Source: Chlorobium sp. (GTDB taxonomy: Bacteria > Bacteroidota > Chlorobiia > Chlorobiales > Chlorobiaceae). From it: a DNA stretch of 64,000 nt. This document shows, piece by piece, positions 37,775-48,627 of this stretch (position 1 is the first letter of the stretch; every line of letters starts with the position of its first letter). The stretch covers positions 62,001-126,000 of the forward strand of contig SZXV01000010.1 of the NCBI GenBank assembly GCA_005862225.1, written 5' to 3'. The position numbers and the translations under genes are program-made. Below the pieces are notes generated by a model, which was not told the origin of the DNA, did no database searches, and saw only the letters and a program-made list of their open reading frames with translations.

Positions 37775-39046
37775 ATGAACAGTCCCGCTATCGTATTCTA
37801 TACCATTTTTTCCCCTGTTTTTCTCGGGATTGCAAAACTTTTCAGTGTTTTTCATACCAAGCTTCAGACTTTTTTCAGGGTGCGGAAAAATCTATTCCAG
37901 GAACTGGAACAAAAAATCAGCACACTCGCTCCTTCTTCTTTCAGATTATGGGTTCATGCTGCATCGGTCGGTGAATTCGAGCAGGCGCGACCGGTCATTG
38001 CTGACCTGAAAAAAAAACATCCTGAGTTCACTCTTTTTGTCTCCTTTCTTTCAGATTCAGGCTATAACGCCAGAAAAAATTTTCCTGATGCTTCCGCCGT
38101 CTTTTACCTGCCAACAGACACTCATGCCAACGCAAGAAAGCTCCTTGCGCTGCTCAGGCCGGATGTGCTTGTACTGATGCGCTACGACTTCTGGCCAAAT
38201 CATCTCATCGAAGCAAAAAAATGCGGCACAAAGCTGATTCTTGCCGCAGCGGTACTGCAAGAGAACGCACCATATTTCAAACCCCTTCTGAAAGGCTTTT
38301 ACCAAAGCATTTTCCACCTGTTTGATCATATTTATACCGTTTCATCAAAAGATACCCTTGCTTTCAGTCAGGTATTCAATTGCCGGCAGGCAAAAACTGC
38401 GGGCGACCCGAGGTTTGACCAGGTCTTGCTGCGCAGCCAGAACTGTGCAAAAATTGATCACCTCAAACCTTTCTTTGAAAACCGCACCGTTCTTGTTGCA
38501 GGAAGCGTATGGGAGCAGGACGAGATGCTGCTCTTGCCTGCATTGCTGGGGCTTGAGGAAAGGCCGGCGCTGATTCTGGTGCCGCATGAAGTCAACCCCG
38601 AAAACATGGAACGCCTTTACCAGAAGCTGCAAAACCAGTCTCTCCCTTATGTGCCAGTATCACGCATCAAGAGCGCATTCAATCCTGAACAGGAAATTCT
38701 GGTTATCGACCAAACCGGTTATCTTGTTGAACTCTATTCTCTCGCCTCAATAGCTTATGTCGGTGGAGGGTTCGGAGTGAATGTGCATAATACGCTCGAA
38801 CCGGCAGTTTACAGCATTCCGGTGATGTTTGGCCCCAGATATCATAACTCGCCCGAGGCAGAAGGAATTGTCGCCGCTGGAGGCGCTACCGTCATTCATG
38901 ATGAAAAGGAACTTGCCGCTGCACTGAAAACATTGACAGCCGATCCCGCTCAAAGAAAAATAAACGGGATGGCGGCTGGAAAGTTTGTACAACAAAGCAC
39001 TGGCGCGACGGCAATCATTTCTGACGGCATTGAACAATACATGTGA
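37775..39046 (+). CDS. waaA: 3-deoxy-D-manno-octulosonic acid (Kdo) transferase
   Basis: LWVHAASVGEFEQARPVI; VLMRYDFWPNHLIEAKK; YVGGGFGVNVHNTLEPAVYSIPVMFGPRYHNSPEAEG. Confidence 0.94.
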   Translation: MNSPAIVFYTIFSPVFLGIAKLFSVFHTKLQTFFRVRKNLFQELEQKISTLAPSSFRLWVHAASVGEFEQARPVIADLKKKHPEFTLFVSFLSDSGYNARKNFPDASAVFYLPTDTHANARKLLALLRPDVLVLMRYDFWPNHLIEAKKCGTKLILAAAVLQENAPYFKPLLKGFYQSIFHLFDHIYTVSSKDTLAFSQVFNCRQAKTAGDPRFDQVLLRSQNCAKIDHLKPFFENRTVLVAGSVWEQDEMLLLPALLGLEERPALILVPHEVNPENMERLYQKLQNQSLPYVPVSRIKSAFNPEQEILVIDQTGYLVELYSLASIAYVGGGFGVNVHNTLEPAVYSIPVMFGPRYHNSPEAEGIVAAGGATVIHDEKELAAALKTLTADPAQRKINGMAAGKFVQQSTGATAIISDGIEQYM

Positions 39047-39087
39047 CTGAACGATGATGATAAAAAATCATCTCACTGGGACAGTCA

Positions 39088-39114
39088 TAAATACACAATA
39101 TCACCTACGTCCCC
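39088..39114 (-). repeat. 27-bp repeat, inverted relative to 50940-50966
   Basis: TAAATACACAATATCACCTACGTCCCC is the exact reverse complement of 50940-50966. Confidence 0.95.
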
Positions 39115-39132
39115 TGTTTCGCTCCCCGGTTT

Positions 39133-40506
39133 TTACTGGCGGGAGAAGTAGTCTTTTGTTTCTGCTGCTACGACTGGACTGAGCACAATCAGGGAGACAA
39201 GGTTTGGCAAGGCCATAAGAGCGTTGGCGATATCAGCAAAGCTCCATACTACCTGGAGGGAAGCTACTGAGCCGACCATGACTGCTGCTACCCATGCCCA
39301 TCGGTAGGATTTTATAAATTTTTTGCCAACAAGGTATTCGACTGCTTTTTCTCCGTAATAGGACCAGCCAAGAATGGTCGAAAAGACAAAGGTCAGGAGA
39401 CCGATGGTGAGAACGGTATTACCAATATAGGGGACTGCCTCAAAGGCCGCGCTGGTAAGCTCTGCGCCTTTCAGGCCGTTTTGCCACATACCGGAGTTGA
39501 CAACGACAATTCCGGTTGCAAGGCAGACGACGACGGTATCCCAGAAGGTGCCTGTTGATGAAATAAGCGCCTGTTTGACGGGATGTTTGGTCTGTGCGGC
39601 AGCAGCGACAATCGGAGCACTGCCAAGCCCTGATTCGTTGGAAAAGAGGCCTCGGGCAATACCGAAGCGCATCGCCTCCTTGACTCCCGCACCGGCAAAG
39701 CCTCCAAGAGCCGCCTGACCGGTAAATGCTGATGAAAGAATAAGCTGAAAGGTATCAAGCAGAGTTTCGTGTTTCAAGACAAGCAGTACAAGACATCCTG
39801 CCACATAAAAAATGGCCATAAAGGGCACAAGATATTCACACACTTTTGCAATAGAGGTAATACCGCCAATAATGACAACTGCGGTAAAAATGGTCAAGAC
39901 CACACCAGTTATCCAGGGTGAGATGTGAAAATTGTTCTCTACCATCACCGCAATGGAATTGGCCTGAACCATATTGCCGATACCAAATGCTGCAATAGAG
40001 GTAAAAACAGCGAAAAGAACCGCGAGCCATTTCATGTTCATCGCTTTTTCCAGTACATACATGGGGCCGCCCGAAATTGTGCCGTCTTCTCCAACCGTTC
40101 GGTATTTCACAGAGAGCACAGCCTCGGCATATTTGGTGGCAATACCAAACACCCCGGTCAGCCACATCCAGAGAACTGCTCCGGGACCACCTGCTGCAAC
40201 GGCAGTCGAAACACCGACAATGTTACCTGTTCCTATGGTTGCGGCGAGAGCGGTTACAAGCGCTCCAAAATGGCTTATCTCCCCTTCTCCCTCCTTTGTC
40301 CTTGTGAAAGACATCTTTATTGCCCGGAAGGTATATTTCTGAATAAAACCAAGCCTGAATGTCAAAAAAAGATGCGTTCCAAAAAGAAGCACCAACAGAG
40401 GAATCCCCCAGACATAGCCGCTGATCTGATCCAGTACTTTTTCAAGAGTCTCCACGAAACCTCCCTGAGTTTGAAGATGATGATGTTTGGTAATAGAAGA
40501 GAACAT
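39133..40506 (-). CDS. AGCS-family sodium:alanine/glycine symporter
   Basis: ALAATIGTGNIVGVSTAVAAGGPGAVLWMWLTGVFGIATKYAE; GIARGLFSNESGLGSAPIVAAAA. Confidence 0.95.
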   Translation of the reverse strand: MFSSITKHHHLQTQGGFVETLEKVLDQISGYVWGIPLLVLLFGTHLFLTFRLGFIQKYTFRAIKMSFTRTKEGEGEISHFGALVTALAATIGTGNIVGVSTAVAAGGPGAVLWMWLTGVFGIATKYAEAVLSVKYRTVGEDGTISGGPMYVLEKAMNMKWLAVLFAVFTSIAAFGIGNMVQANSIAVMVENNFHISPWITGVVLTIFTAVVIIGGITSIAKVCEYLVPFMAIFYVAGCLVLLVLKHETLLDTFQLILSSAFTGQAALGGFAGAGVKEAMRFGIARGLFSNESGLGSAPIVAAAAQTKHPVKQALISSTGTFWDTVVVCLATGIVVVNSGMWQNGLKGAELTSAAFEAVPYIGNTVLTIGLLTFVFSTILGWSYYGEKAVEYLVGKKFIKSYRWAWVAAVMVGSVASLQVVWSFADIANALMALPNLVSLIVLSPVVAAETKDYFSRQ

Positions 40507-40669
40507 ACGCTATCTGAAGGAAAATCCCGAAGGAGAAAACTGCCTGTTAAAGAGAGTGCCTGTTTATTAGCAGGGTTCTTTGTATCTTTTCCGGAAAAGT
40601 CAAGTTTACGTCATTTTTTTTACCCCAAGCAACAGTAATAAACTGAAAGCAGAGAGCCGATTCTAAATC

Positions 40670-42259
40670 ATGGATTTAATAAAAGAGACAGCGAGAAGAA
40701 AGACGTTTGCCATTATCAGTCACCCTGATGCCGGAAAAACAACCCTGACAGAAAAATTTCTGCTTTTTGGCGGAGCAATTCAAACCGCCGGAGCCGTTAA
40801 AAGCAACAAGATCCGCAAGACAGCGACCAGCGACTTTATGGAGATCGAAAAACAGCGCGGAATCTCTGTTGCCACCTCGGTCATGGGGTTTGAGTATGCC
40901 GGAAAACGGGTCAATATTCTTGACACTCCGGGTCACAAGGATTTCGCCGAGGATACCTACCGGACGCTGACCGCCGTTGACAGTGTCATTCTTGTAGTCG
41001 ATTGCGTCAAAGGAGTTGAGGAACAGACTGAAAAGCTGATGGAGGTGTGCCGTATGCGCAACACTCCTGTCATCATCTTCATCAACAAGATGGATCGTGA
41101 AGGGAGAAACCCTTTTGAACTGCTTGATGAGCTTGAACACAAGCTCCAAATCAGTGTCCGGCCCCTCACCTGGCCGATCAGTCAGGGGCAGACCTTCAAG
41201 GGAGTCTACAACCTCTACAACAAAGAACTCAACCTTTTTGAAGCCAATACCACCCGCATCAGCGAAAGCAATATCCGGGTCAATGACCTGAACGATCCTG
41301 AACTGGATAAATGGATTCCGGAAAGTTTCGGCAAAAAACTCCGGGAAGACGTTGCCCTGATTGAAGGTGTCTATGAACCTTTTCATGTTGAGACCTATCG
41401 TGCCGGACATCTTGCTCCAGTATTTTTTGGAAGCGCTATCAATAACTTTGGCGTCAGAGAGCTTCTTGAAACATTTCTCACCGTCGCACCAAGCCCGGAT
41501 GAGCGGGAAGCAACTGAACGGATCGTTAAAGCTTCGGAAGAGGCTATGAGCGGATTTGTCTTTAAAATCCATGCCAATCTCGATCCGAACCATCGCGACC
41601 GCACCGCTTTTTTCCGGATCTGCTCCGGCAGTTTCGAGCGCAACAAGTTCTACTACCACACCCGACTGAAGAAAAAAATACGCTTTTCAAGCCCGACGCA
41701 ATTCATGGCCAATGAAAAAAGTGTTGTTGATGAGTCATGGCCTGGCGACGTGATCGGTCTCTACGACAACGGATCCCTGAAAATTGGCGACAGCCTGACT
41801 GAAGGCGAGGATCTTCATTTCCGTGGGATACCAAGCTTTTCACCTGAAATCTTCAAGGCGCTGGAAAATCGCGACCCAATGAAAGCCAAACAGCTCGACA
41901 AGGGGGTGCGCCAGCTCACCGAAGAGGGGGTCGCCCAGCTTTTCATCCAGCATGGCACGCGCAAAATTATCGGCACCGTCGGAGAGTTACAGTTTGACGT
42001 CATCAAGTTCCGCCTGGAACACGAATACGGGGCACAGTGCGACTTCACCCCCCTGCGCTTTCACAAGGCATTCTGGATTACCGGAAACAACAAAGAGATG
42101 CTTGAGGAGTTTTTGCGCCGCAAATGGAACGCCGTGGCCCGCGACAAAGAGGAGCATCCCGTTTTCTTTGCAGAAAGCGAATGGATGCTCAAAATTGCCA
42201 AAGATGACTACCCTGAGCTGGAGTTCCATACCACCTCTGAGTTCAAAACCGAAGGTTAA
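40670..42259 (+). CDS. prfC: peptide chain release factor 3
   Basis: [68 protein letters not shown]. Confidence 0.97.
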   Translation: MDLIKETARRKTFAIISHPDAGKTTLTEKFLLFGGAIQTAGAVKSNKIRKTATSDFMEIEKQRGISVATSVMGFEYAGKRVNILDTPGHKDFAEDTYRTLTAVDSVILVVDCVKGVEEQTEKLMEVCRMRNTPVIIFINKMDREGRNPFELLDELEHKLQISVRPLTWPISQGQTFKGVYNLYNKELNLFEANTTRISESNIRVNDLNDPELDKWIPESFGKKLREDVALIEGVYEPFHVETYRAGHLAPVFFGSAINNFGVRELLETFLTVAPSPDEREATERIVKASEEAMSGFVFKIHANLDPNHRDRTAFFRICSGSFERNKFYYHTRLKKKIRFSSPTQFMANEKSVVDESWPGDVIGLYDNGSLKIGDSLTEGEDLHFRGIPSFSPEIFKALENRDPMKAKQLDKGVRQLTEEGVAQLFIQHGTRKIIGTVGELQFDVIKFRLEHEYGAQCDFTPLRFHKAFWITGNNKEMLEEFLRRKWNAVARDKEEHPVFFAESEWMLKIAKDDYPELEFHTTSEFKTEG

Positions 42260-42351
42260 AAAACGGAGACTATGCAGGTTCTCGGCAGGGCAGTGAACTT
42301 ATTGTGAAAATTTATGTTATGTGTTCAATAAACTTTTTGTTTTGGACTGAC

Positions 42352-43671
42352 ATGAAAAGATTTGCTGCGCTTGCGTTACTGATGCTCTGCCTTCTGTGGC
42401 CTGAGCTGACAACAGCGGAAGAGGTGAAAGGACAACCGGAAAATCTGACCTCGCTTGTTGCCGCAGGATTGGCCAATAATCCTGAACTGAAAGCTTCCGA
42501 GTCACGCTGGCAGATGTTTTCAAGCAAGGTAAAGCAGGCCGGAGCGCTTGACGATCCAATGGTCATGCTGAAGGTACAGAACACCCCGGCCAGGGAACCA
42601 TTGGTGTTTAACAAGGATCCCCAGTCCGCCAGGGTCATCGGCATATCCCAACTCCTCCCCTTTTGGGGCAAGCGGGGCCTTCGCCGTGATATTGCAAGCT
42701 ACGAAGCCGATTCTTACCGCTGGGCCTTTGAAGAGCGCAAACTTGAGCTGACACGCATGATCAAGGAGAACTACTACCAGCTCTGGGCGGTTGACAAGGA
42801 ACTTGAAGTCGTCAGCAAAAACCTCAGGATTCTGACAGATTTTGTTACGATTACCGAGTTAAAATACTCTGTCGGACAGGGTGTGCAACAGGATATCTTC
42901 AAGGCTGGCCTGGAAAAATCAAAAATGCTTGAGATGCAGATTACCTTGCAGCAGCAGCGCAAGAGTCTGGAAGCCACCCTCAACTATCTTCTCTCTCGCC
43001 CAGGGAAGACCCCGGTTGGCCCGGTCGCTGATTTCTCCCTGCCGTTTATCACCGTCTCTCAGGAACACCTGAACAATACGGCTATGGATCAGCGGCCACA
43101 GGTCAAAAGTCTCTTCAGTCTTGAAAAAAAGGCAGAAGCATCCCGACGACTGGCAAAAAAGGAGTTTTATCCCGATTTTAACCTTTCTGCGGAGTATATG
43201 ATCCGTGACCCTGTATCAACAGAGATGGCATCGGATCCGGGCGACAACATGGTGAGCATTGGAGTGACGTTCAACCTCCCTCTGCAGCAGGGTAAACGAC
43301 GGGCAATGCTGGCCGAATCAACCTATGAGGCTGCAATGGCGACTGAAGAGCTTCATTCCCTGAAAAACAACATCTCTTATACCATTAACGAAAGCCTTGT
43401 TCAACTGGAACGACGCCGTAAACTTGTTGAACTCTACAAGGGAGGCCTTATTCCCCAGGCATCGCAATCCCTTCAATCAGCACTTATCGGCTACCGGGTT
43501 GGCAATGTGGATTTTCTGACTCTCCTCGACAGCAGAATGACCCTGTTCAACTATGAGCGCGAACTCTATGAATCGCAGGCCGAGTATATGATGAAACTTG
43601 CGCAACTCGAAGCGGCAGTCGGAACTGATCTCACAACAGCATCAGAGACCTCTCTGCATCATGACAACTAA
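42352..43671 (+). CDS. TolC-family outer membrane efflux protein (CusC-like)
   Basis: LVAAGLANNPELKASESRW...; heavy-metal efflux operon position. Confidence 0.9.
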   Translation: MKRFAALALLMLCLLWPELTTAEEVKGQPENLTSLVAAGLANNPELKASESRWQMFSSKVKQAGALDDPMVMLKVQNTPAREPLVFNKDPQSARVIGISQLLPFWGKRGLRRDIASYEADSYRWAFEERKLELTRMIKENYYQLWAVDKELEVVSKNLRILTDFVTITELKYSVGQGVQQDIFKAGLEKSKMLEMQITLQQQRKSLEATLNYLLSRPGKTPVGPVADFSLPFITVSQEHLNNTAMDQRPQVKSLFSLEKKAEASRRLAKKEFYPDFNLSAEYMIRDPVSTEMASDPGDNMVSIGVTFNLPLQQGKRRAMLAESTYEAAMATEELHSLKNNISYTINESLVQLERRRKLVELYKGGLIPQASQSLQSALIGYRVGNVDFLTLLDSRMTLFNYERELYESQAEYMMKLAQLEAAVGTDLTTASETSLHHDN

Positions 43672-43689
43672 CGACATAACTGTATAAGC

Positions 43690-44970
43690 ATGGCCCTCAA
43701 CAAAAAAATCGCACTCCCTCTGCTGGTTTTTCTTCTCGCTTGTGCTGCGGTTGGCGGCTGGTTTCTCTGGCAAAATCAACTCTCCGACAAATCCGCTGCC
43801 GAAAAAACGACCCGGGTAAAGCAGCTCTACACCTGTTCAATGCATCCATTCATCATCAGGGAGAAGCCTGGCCTCTGCCCTGTCTGCGGTATGGAACTTA
43901 TCAGAAAAATTGATAACTCCGCAAGCAGCGCAGCGCAGACACCAGCAGATATGCCTGCTCACGTCTCTCTCTCCCCTGCTCAGCGGGTCATGGCCAATGT
44001 TGCTACCGTTGAAGCAAAACAAGAGATCCTGAACAAGGAGATCAACGCTGTTGGGATTGTGCAGTACGATCAGTCGCGACAGGCCAGGGTCACCGCATGG
44101 GCGACAGGCCGTATCGACAAATTGCAGGTCAACAGTGTCGGAGCTTTTGTCAGCAAGGATATGCCTGTAGCAGAGCTTTACTCCCCCGATCTGGTTGCTG
44201 CACAGCAGGAGTATCTGCTTGCCATCAGGAGCCGAGAACAGTTGAAAGACTCATCATTCCCCTCAATCTCACAGAATGGCGAGGGACTGGTTACGTCGGC
44301 CAGAGAGCGACTGAAACTTCTCGGAGTACGGGAGAACCAGATTGCGACGCTGAAAAAAACCGGCAGGCCTGATATCCGCCTTGCCATCTACTCCCCTTTC
44401 TCTGGCATCGTTATTGAAAAAATGGTGCAGCAGGGGCAGTACGTCAACACTGGTGAGGTGCTTTTCAATATTGCCGATCTTTCAGCGGTGTGGGTTGAGC
44501 TTGAGCTCTATGAAAACGAATTCCCGAATATCCACATCGGCCAGCAGGTTGACATTCGCTCCCGCTCGTTTCCCGAAAACGTGTTCACTGGCCGGATTGC
44601 CTTCATCTATCCTTTTCTCGATCCAAAAACAAGAACTCTCAAGGCTCGGGTGGAATTGCGTAATCCCGGCTTGAAGCTGAAGCCCGACATGTTTGTCAAC
44701 GCCAGTATCAGGGTGCCCCTTGAATCGACAATTGTTGTTCCTCTCACCGCCGTCATTGATACCGGAAAACGACAGGTCGTATGGGTGGAAAGCTCTCCGG
44801 GGATGTTTGAACCACGTGACGTTCAGGTTGGAGAGAAGAATACCGACAATATCCAGATTTTGTCAGGTATAAATCCGGGTGACAAGGTGGCGGTCTCAGG
44901 AGCCTACCTTATTGACTCTGAATCTCAGTTGAAAGGCAACAGCAGTGAACCTGACAAGAAAACCAGATAA
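43690..44970 (+). CDS. cusB: RND efflux periplasmic adaptor (CusB-like) with N-terminal heavy-metal-binding domain
   Basis: YTCSMHPFIIREKPGLCPVCGMELI (HMBD); membrane-fusion protein core. Confidence 0.92.
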   Translation: MALNKKIALPLLVFLLACAAVGGWFLWQNQLSDKSAAEKTTRVKQLYTCSMHPFIIREKPGLCPVCGMELIRKIDNSASSAAQTPADMPAHVSLSPAQRVMANVATVEAKQEILNKEINAVGIVQYDQSRQARVTAWATGRIDKLQVNSVGAFVSKDMPVAELYSPDLVAAQQEYLLAIRSREQLKDSSFPSISQNGEGLVTSARERLKLLGVRENQIATLKKTGRPDIRLAIYSPFSGIVIEKMVQQGQYVNTGEVLFNIADLSAVWVELELYENEFPNIHIGQQVDIRSRSFPENVFTGRIAFIYPFLDPKTRTLKARVELRNPGLKLKPDMFVNASIRVPLESTIVVPLTAVIDTGKRQVVWVESSPGMFEPRDVQVGEKNTDNIQILSGINPGDKVAVSGAYLIDSESQLKGNSSEPDKKTR

Positions 44971-45000
44971 CATGAACGATTTCCGACAAGAACTGCTGCC

Positions 45001-48000
45001 ATGATAGAAAAGATCATTGAATACTCCGCCCGCAACAGGGTGATCATCCTGATGGTCTTCGGCCTTGTCATAACCTGGGGTATCTGGTCAATCTACAAGA
45101 CTCCGGTTGATGCCATTCCTGACTTGTCCGACAATCAGGTCATCGTTTTTACCGACTATCCGGGCCGTTCGCCGCAAGTGGTGGAAGACCAGGTTACTTA
45201 CCCGCTTGCCGTCAACCTGCAGGGGCTTCCCCAGGTTCGTGCCGTGCGCGCATCGAGCGCTTTCGGCTTTTCAATGATCTATGTCATTTTCGACGACAAG
45301 GCAGACATCTACTGGGCCAGAACCCGCGTTCTTGAGCGCCTGAACTACGCGGCATCACTCCTGCCTCCGGGCGTCGTTCCTGCCCTCGGCCCAGACGGTA
45401 CCGGTGTAGGCCATGTTTTCTGGTACACCATTGAGGGAAACGGGTACGATCTGGAACAACTCAGAACCCTGCAGGACTGGTTTGTGCGCTACCAGCTCAA
45501 TACCGTTCAGGGAGTTGCCGAGGTGGCCTCTATCGGCGGTTTTGTGCGGGAATATCAGATTGATCTTGATCCCAACAAGCTTTTTGCCTACAACATCAAG
45601 GTCGGCAAAGTGATGGAGGCCATCAAAGCCTCAAACAAGGATGTGGGAGGAAAGCTGATCGAACAGGCTGACGCCGAATATCTGATTCGTGGAAGTGGCT
45701 ATGTGAAGTCGAAAGCTGATCTGGAGGATATCGTTGTCGGAGCCGATATGCGCGGTATTCCCGTCTACCTCAAGAACCTTGGCACTGTTCAGATTGGAGG
45801 CGCCATTCGACGCGGTTTGCTGGAGATCAACGGCAAGGGAGAGGCGGTGGGCGGCATCGTCGTCATGCGGTATGGTGAAAATGCCAAGGAGGTGATTGAC
45901 AGGGTCAAGCAAAAGATTACAGAGCTGGAAAAGGGATTGCCGCCCGGAGTCAAGATAAAAGTCTCCTATGACCGCTCCGACCTGATCATGCGGGCCATCG
46001 ATACACTGAAAAAAAATCTGCTTGAGGAGTCAGTGGTTGTCTCTCTGGTCATTCTTGTTTTTCTGCTTCACTTCCGCAGCGCTCTGGTGATTGTGCTCAC
46101 CTTGCCGATTGCCGTCCTTATCGCCTTTATCACCATGAAGCTGATGGGAGTCACCTCAAATATCATGTCGCTTGGCGGTATTGCCATTGCTATTGGTGTG
46201 CTGGTGGATGCAGGTGTGATCATGGTGGAAAACTGCTACCGCCACCTCTCGGAGATCCCGCCTGAAGAACGGGATGCAAAACGACTGGAGATTGTCATCA
46301 GTTCAGCCAGGCAGGTCGGACGGGCAATCTTCTTCTCACTGGCGATCATCATCCTCTCCTTTGTGCCTGTCTTTATGCTGGAAGGACAGGAGGGCAAACT
46401 TTTCCATCCCCTGGCCTTCACCAAGACCTTCTCCATGATGGGTTCGGCCATGATTGCCATCACGCTGGTTCCTGTGCTGATGTACTACTTTATGCGAGGC
46501 AGGATGCGCCCAGAAAGCGCCAATCCGGTCTCCACCTTTTTCATCAAGCTCTATTCGCCGGTTATACGTCTGGTGCTGCGCTGGAAAAAGAGAACCATTG
46601 TCCTTAATCTGGTGGCCCTCGCCATTGCCGTGCCGATGTTCATGAATCTCGGCTCCGAATTTATGCCGCCCCTCGACGAAGGATCGCTGCTCTATATGCC
46701 TGTAACGCTGCCCAACGTCTCCATCACCGAGGCCAAACGCATTATCCAGATACAGGACAGTATCATCAAAAGCGTTCCAGAAGTCGAGCATGTTCTGGGA
46801 AAGGTCGGACGGGCTGAAACCTCCACTGATCCTGCACCGGTCTCCATGTTTGAGAGTATCATCATCCTGAAACCCAAAGAGCAATGGCGTGCGGGAATAA
46901 AGAAAGCTGACATTGTGGCTGAACTGGACTCCAAATTGCAACAGATCGGCGTGCGCAACGGATGGACCCAGCCAATCATCAACCGCATCAACATGCTCTC
47001 AACCGGTGTGCGCACCGACCTTGGCGTCAAAATTTTCGGCAATGAGCTGAATGTGCTGAAAAGTCTGGCGCTTCAGGCTGAAACCATTCTCAAGCCAATC
47101 AATGGCGCGGCTGACGTCGTGGCTGAACGGGTTACCGGTGGCAACTACCTCGACATCAACATCGACCGGGAAGCTGCCGCCCGTTATGGGGTGAGTGTCG
47201 GCGATATTCAGGATGTCATTGAGACCGCCCTCGGAGGTGAGATGCTCTCAACCGCCGTTGACGGACGCAACCGCTTTCCCATCCGCCTCCGATACCTGCG
47301 CGACTACCGCGACAATATCCCGGCAATCGGACGTATTCTTGTCGGCAGCATGGATGGCGCGCAGGTGCCCCTCTCGCTCGTCACAACCATGAAAATCAAC
47401 ACAGGAGCGCCTGAGATCAACAGCGAAGGCGGCCTTCTGCGCTCGCTGGTCTATCTGAACGTCCGGGGGCGCGACATGGGAAGTTTTGTGACAGAAGCAA
47501 AGCAGGTGCTGGAACAAAAGCTCAAGCTGCCTGCCGGTTATTACGTTGCCTGGTCAGGACAGTGGGAAAACCAGATTCGCGCCAAAGAACGCCTGCAAGT
47601 GCTGATCCCGCTCGGAATGGTCATCATCTTTATCCTGCTTTATTTTACCTTCAAGTCGCTGCTTGAGGCTTCAATGGTGATGCTTTCAGTGCCTTTCGCC
47701 CTTGTTGGCGGGGTCTATCTGGTTTCAGCTTTGAGTTATAACCTCTCTGTGGCGGTCTGGGTAGGCTTTATCGCCCTCTACGGCATAGCCGTTGAAACTG
47801 GAGTGGTCATGGTCATCTACCTGCACGAAGCGCTCGACAAAAAACTGATCAACGGGCCCTGCACCGAGCAGGATATTTATGACGCGGCCTTTGAAGGAGC
47901 CGTTCTCCGACTGCGCCCAAAACTGATGACCGTTGCCGTAGCCCTTTTGGGTCTGATTCCAATCATGTGCTCAACGGGAACAGGTGCCGATGTGATGAAA

Positions 48001-48138
48001 CCAATAGCCGCCCCGATGATTGGAGGAATGATTTCGTCGGCAATTCATGTTCTTATCATGACACCAGTTATCTTTGTCATGATGAAAACAAGGGATCTGA
48101 AGAGAGGCCGTTTGCGTCATTCGGGCTTGAAGCACTAA
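45001..48138 (+). CDS. cusA: heavy-metal efflux RND transporter (CusA/CzcA family)
   Basis: 1045 aa; TPVDAIPDLSDNQVIVFTDYPGRSPQVVEDQVTYPL; VDAGVIMVEN; TM repeats. Confidence 0.95.
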   Translation: MIEKIIEYSARNRVIILMVFGLVITWGIWSIYKTPVDAIPDLSDNQVIVFTDYPGRSPQVVEDQVTYPLAVNLQGLPQVRAVRASSAFGFSMIYVIFDDKADIYWARTRVLERLNYAASLLPPGVVPALGPDGTGVGHVFWYTIEGNGYDLEQLRTLQDWFVRYQLNTVQGVAEVASIGGFVREYQIDLDPNKLFAYNIKVGKVMEAIKASNKDVGGKLIEQADAEYLIRGSGYVKSKADLEDIVVGADMRGIPVYLKNLGTVQIGGAIRRGLLEINGKGEAVGGIVVMRYGENAKEVIDRVKQKITELEKGLPPGVKIKVSYDRSDLIMRAIDTLKKNLLEESVVVSLVILVFLLHFRSALVIVLTLPIAVLIAFITMKLMGVTSNIMSLGGIAIAIGVLVDAGVIMVENCYRHLSEIPPEERDAKRLEIVISSARQVGRAIFFSLAIIILSFVPVFMLEGQEGKLFHPLAFTKTFSMMGSAMIAITLVPVLMYYFMRGRMRPESANPVSTFFIKLYSPVIRLVLRWKKRTIVLNLVALAIAVPMFMNLGSEFMPPLDEGSLLYMPVTLPNVSITEAKRIIQIQDSIIKSVPEVEHVLGKVGRAETSTDPAPVSMFESIIILKPKEQWRAGIKKADIVAELDSKLQQIGVRNGWTQPIINRINMLSTGVRTDLGVKIFGNELNVLKSLALQAETILKPINGAADVVAERVTGGNYLDINIDREAAARYGVSVGDIQDVIETALGGEMLSTAVDGRNRFPIRLRYLRDYRDNIPAIGRILVGSMDGAQVPLSLVTTMKINTGAPEINSEGGLLRSLVYLNVRGRDMGSFVTEAKQVLEQKLKLPAGYYVAWSGQWENQIRAKERLQVLIPLGMVIIFILLYFTFKSLLEASMVMLSVPFALVGGVYLVSALSYNLSVAVWVGFIALYGIAVETGVVMVIYLHEALDKKLINGPCTEQDIYDAAFEGAVLRLRPKLMTVAVALLGLIPIMCSTGTGADVMKPIAAPMIGGMISSAIHVLIMTPVIFVMMKTRDLKRGRLRHSGLKH

Positions 48139-48255
48139 AAATACTTTGTGCCAGGGACTCTTTTTTCGAATCCCCCCTGAACGATAACATCGAAATGAAT
48201 GTTACGATGCTTTTGGATGGTACACACACAAACATATTGCTATAAGGATGAAACG

Positions 48256-48618
48256 ATGAAAAGAATTGATCTGAAAAGAGTAACAATAGTTGCGACAACA
48301 CTTTTAAGTTTTGCCTCGGCGCCATTCTCTTTGGCTTCCACAGTTGCGAAAACATTTACTGTCAACTATACAAAAGCCCAGGATATTACCCCCAAGGCAT
48401 TTACTGTAAAAACCGGTGAGAAAGTACGTCTTGAAGTCAATGCCTCAGAGACTGGCTCAGGATGTATGAGCAGCATTATGGTTCCAGGACTCTGGAACCA
48501 GGCTCAACCTCTGGTGAAAGGCAAAAAAATTGTCATGGAGTTCACACCCCAAAAACCCGGAGTTTACAAAATAACCTGTGCGATGGGTTTGTCGCGTGGT
48601 GTGATCAACGTCCGATAA
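48256..48618 (+). CDS. periplasmic cupredoxin-domain protein
   Basis: Signal peptide; KAFTVKTGEKVRLEVNASETGSGCMSSIMVPG...KPGVYKITCAMGLSRGVINV. Confidence 0.85.
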   Translation: MKRIDLKRVTIVATTLLSFASAPFSLASTVAKTFTVNYTKAQDITPKAFTVKTGEKVRLEVNASETGSGCMSSIMVPGLWNQAQPLVKGKKIVMEFTPQKPGVYKITCAMGLSRGVINVR

Positions 48619-48627
48619 ATTTTTGTA

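Noticed and set aside
40676-41659. 327-aa ORF on the minus strand
   Set aside because: Antisense shadow of prfC, which has clear GTPase motifs on the plus strand.
46336-46941. 201-aa minus-strand ORF (and similar ones at 46692..47042 and 10881..11504)
   Set aside because: Antisense to cusA and the Mg P-type ATPase; low-complexity shadow translations.
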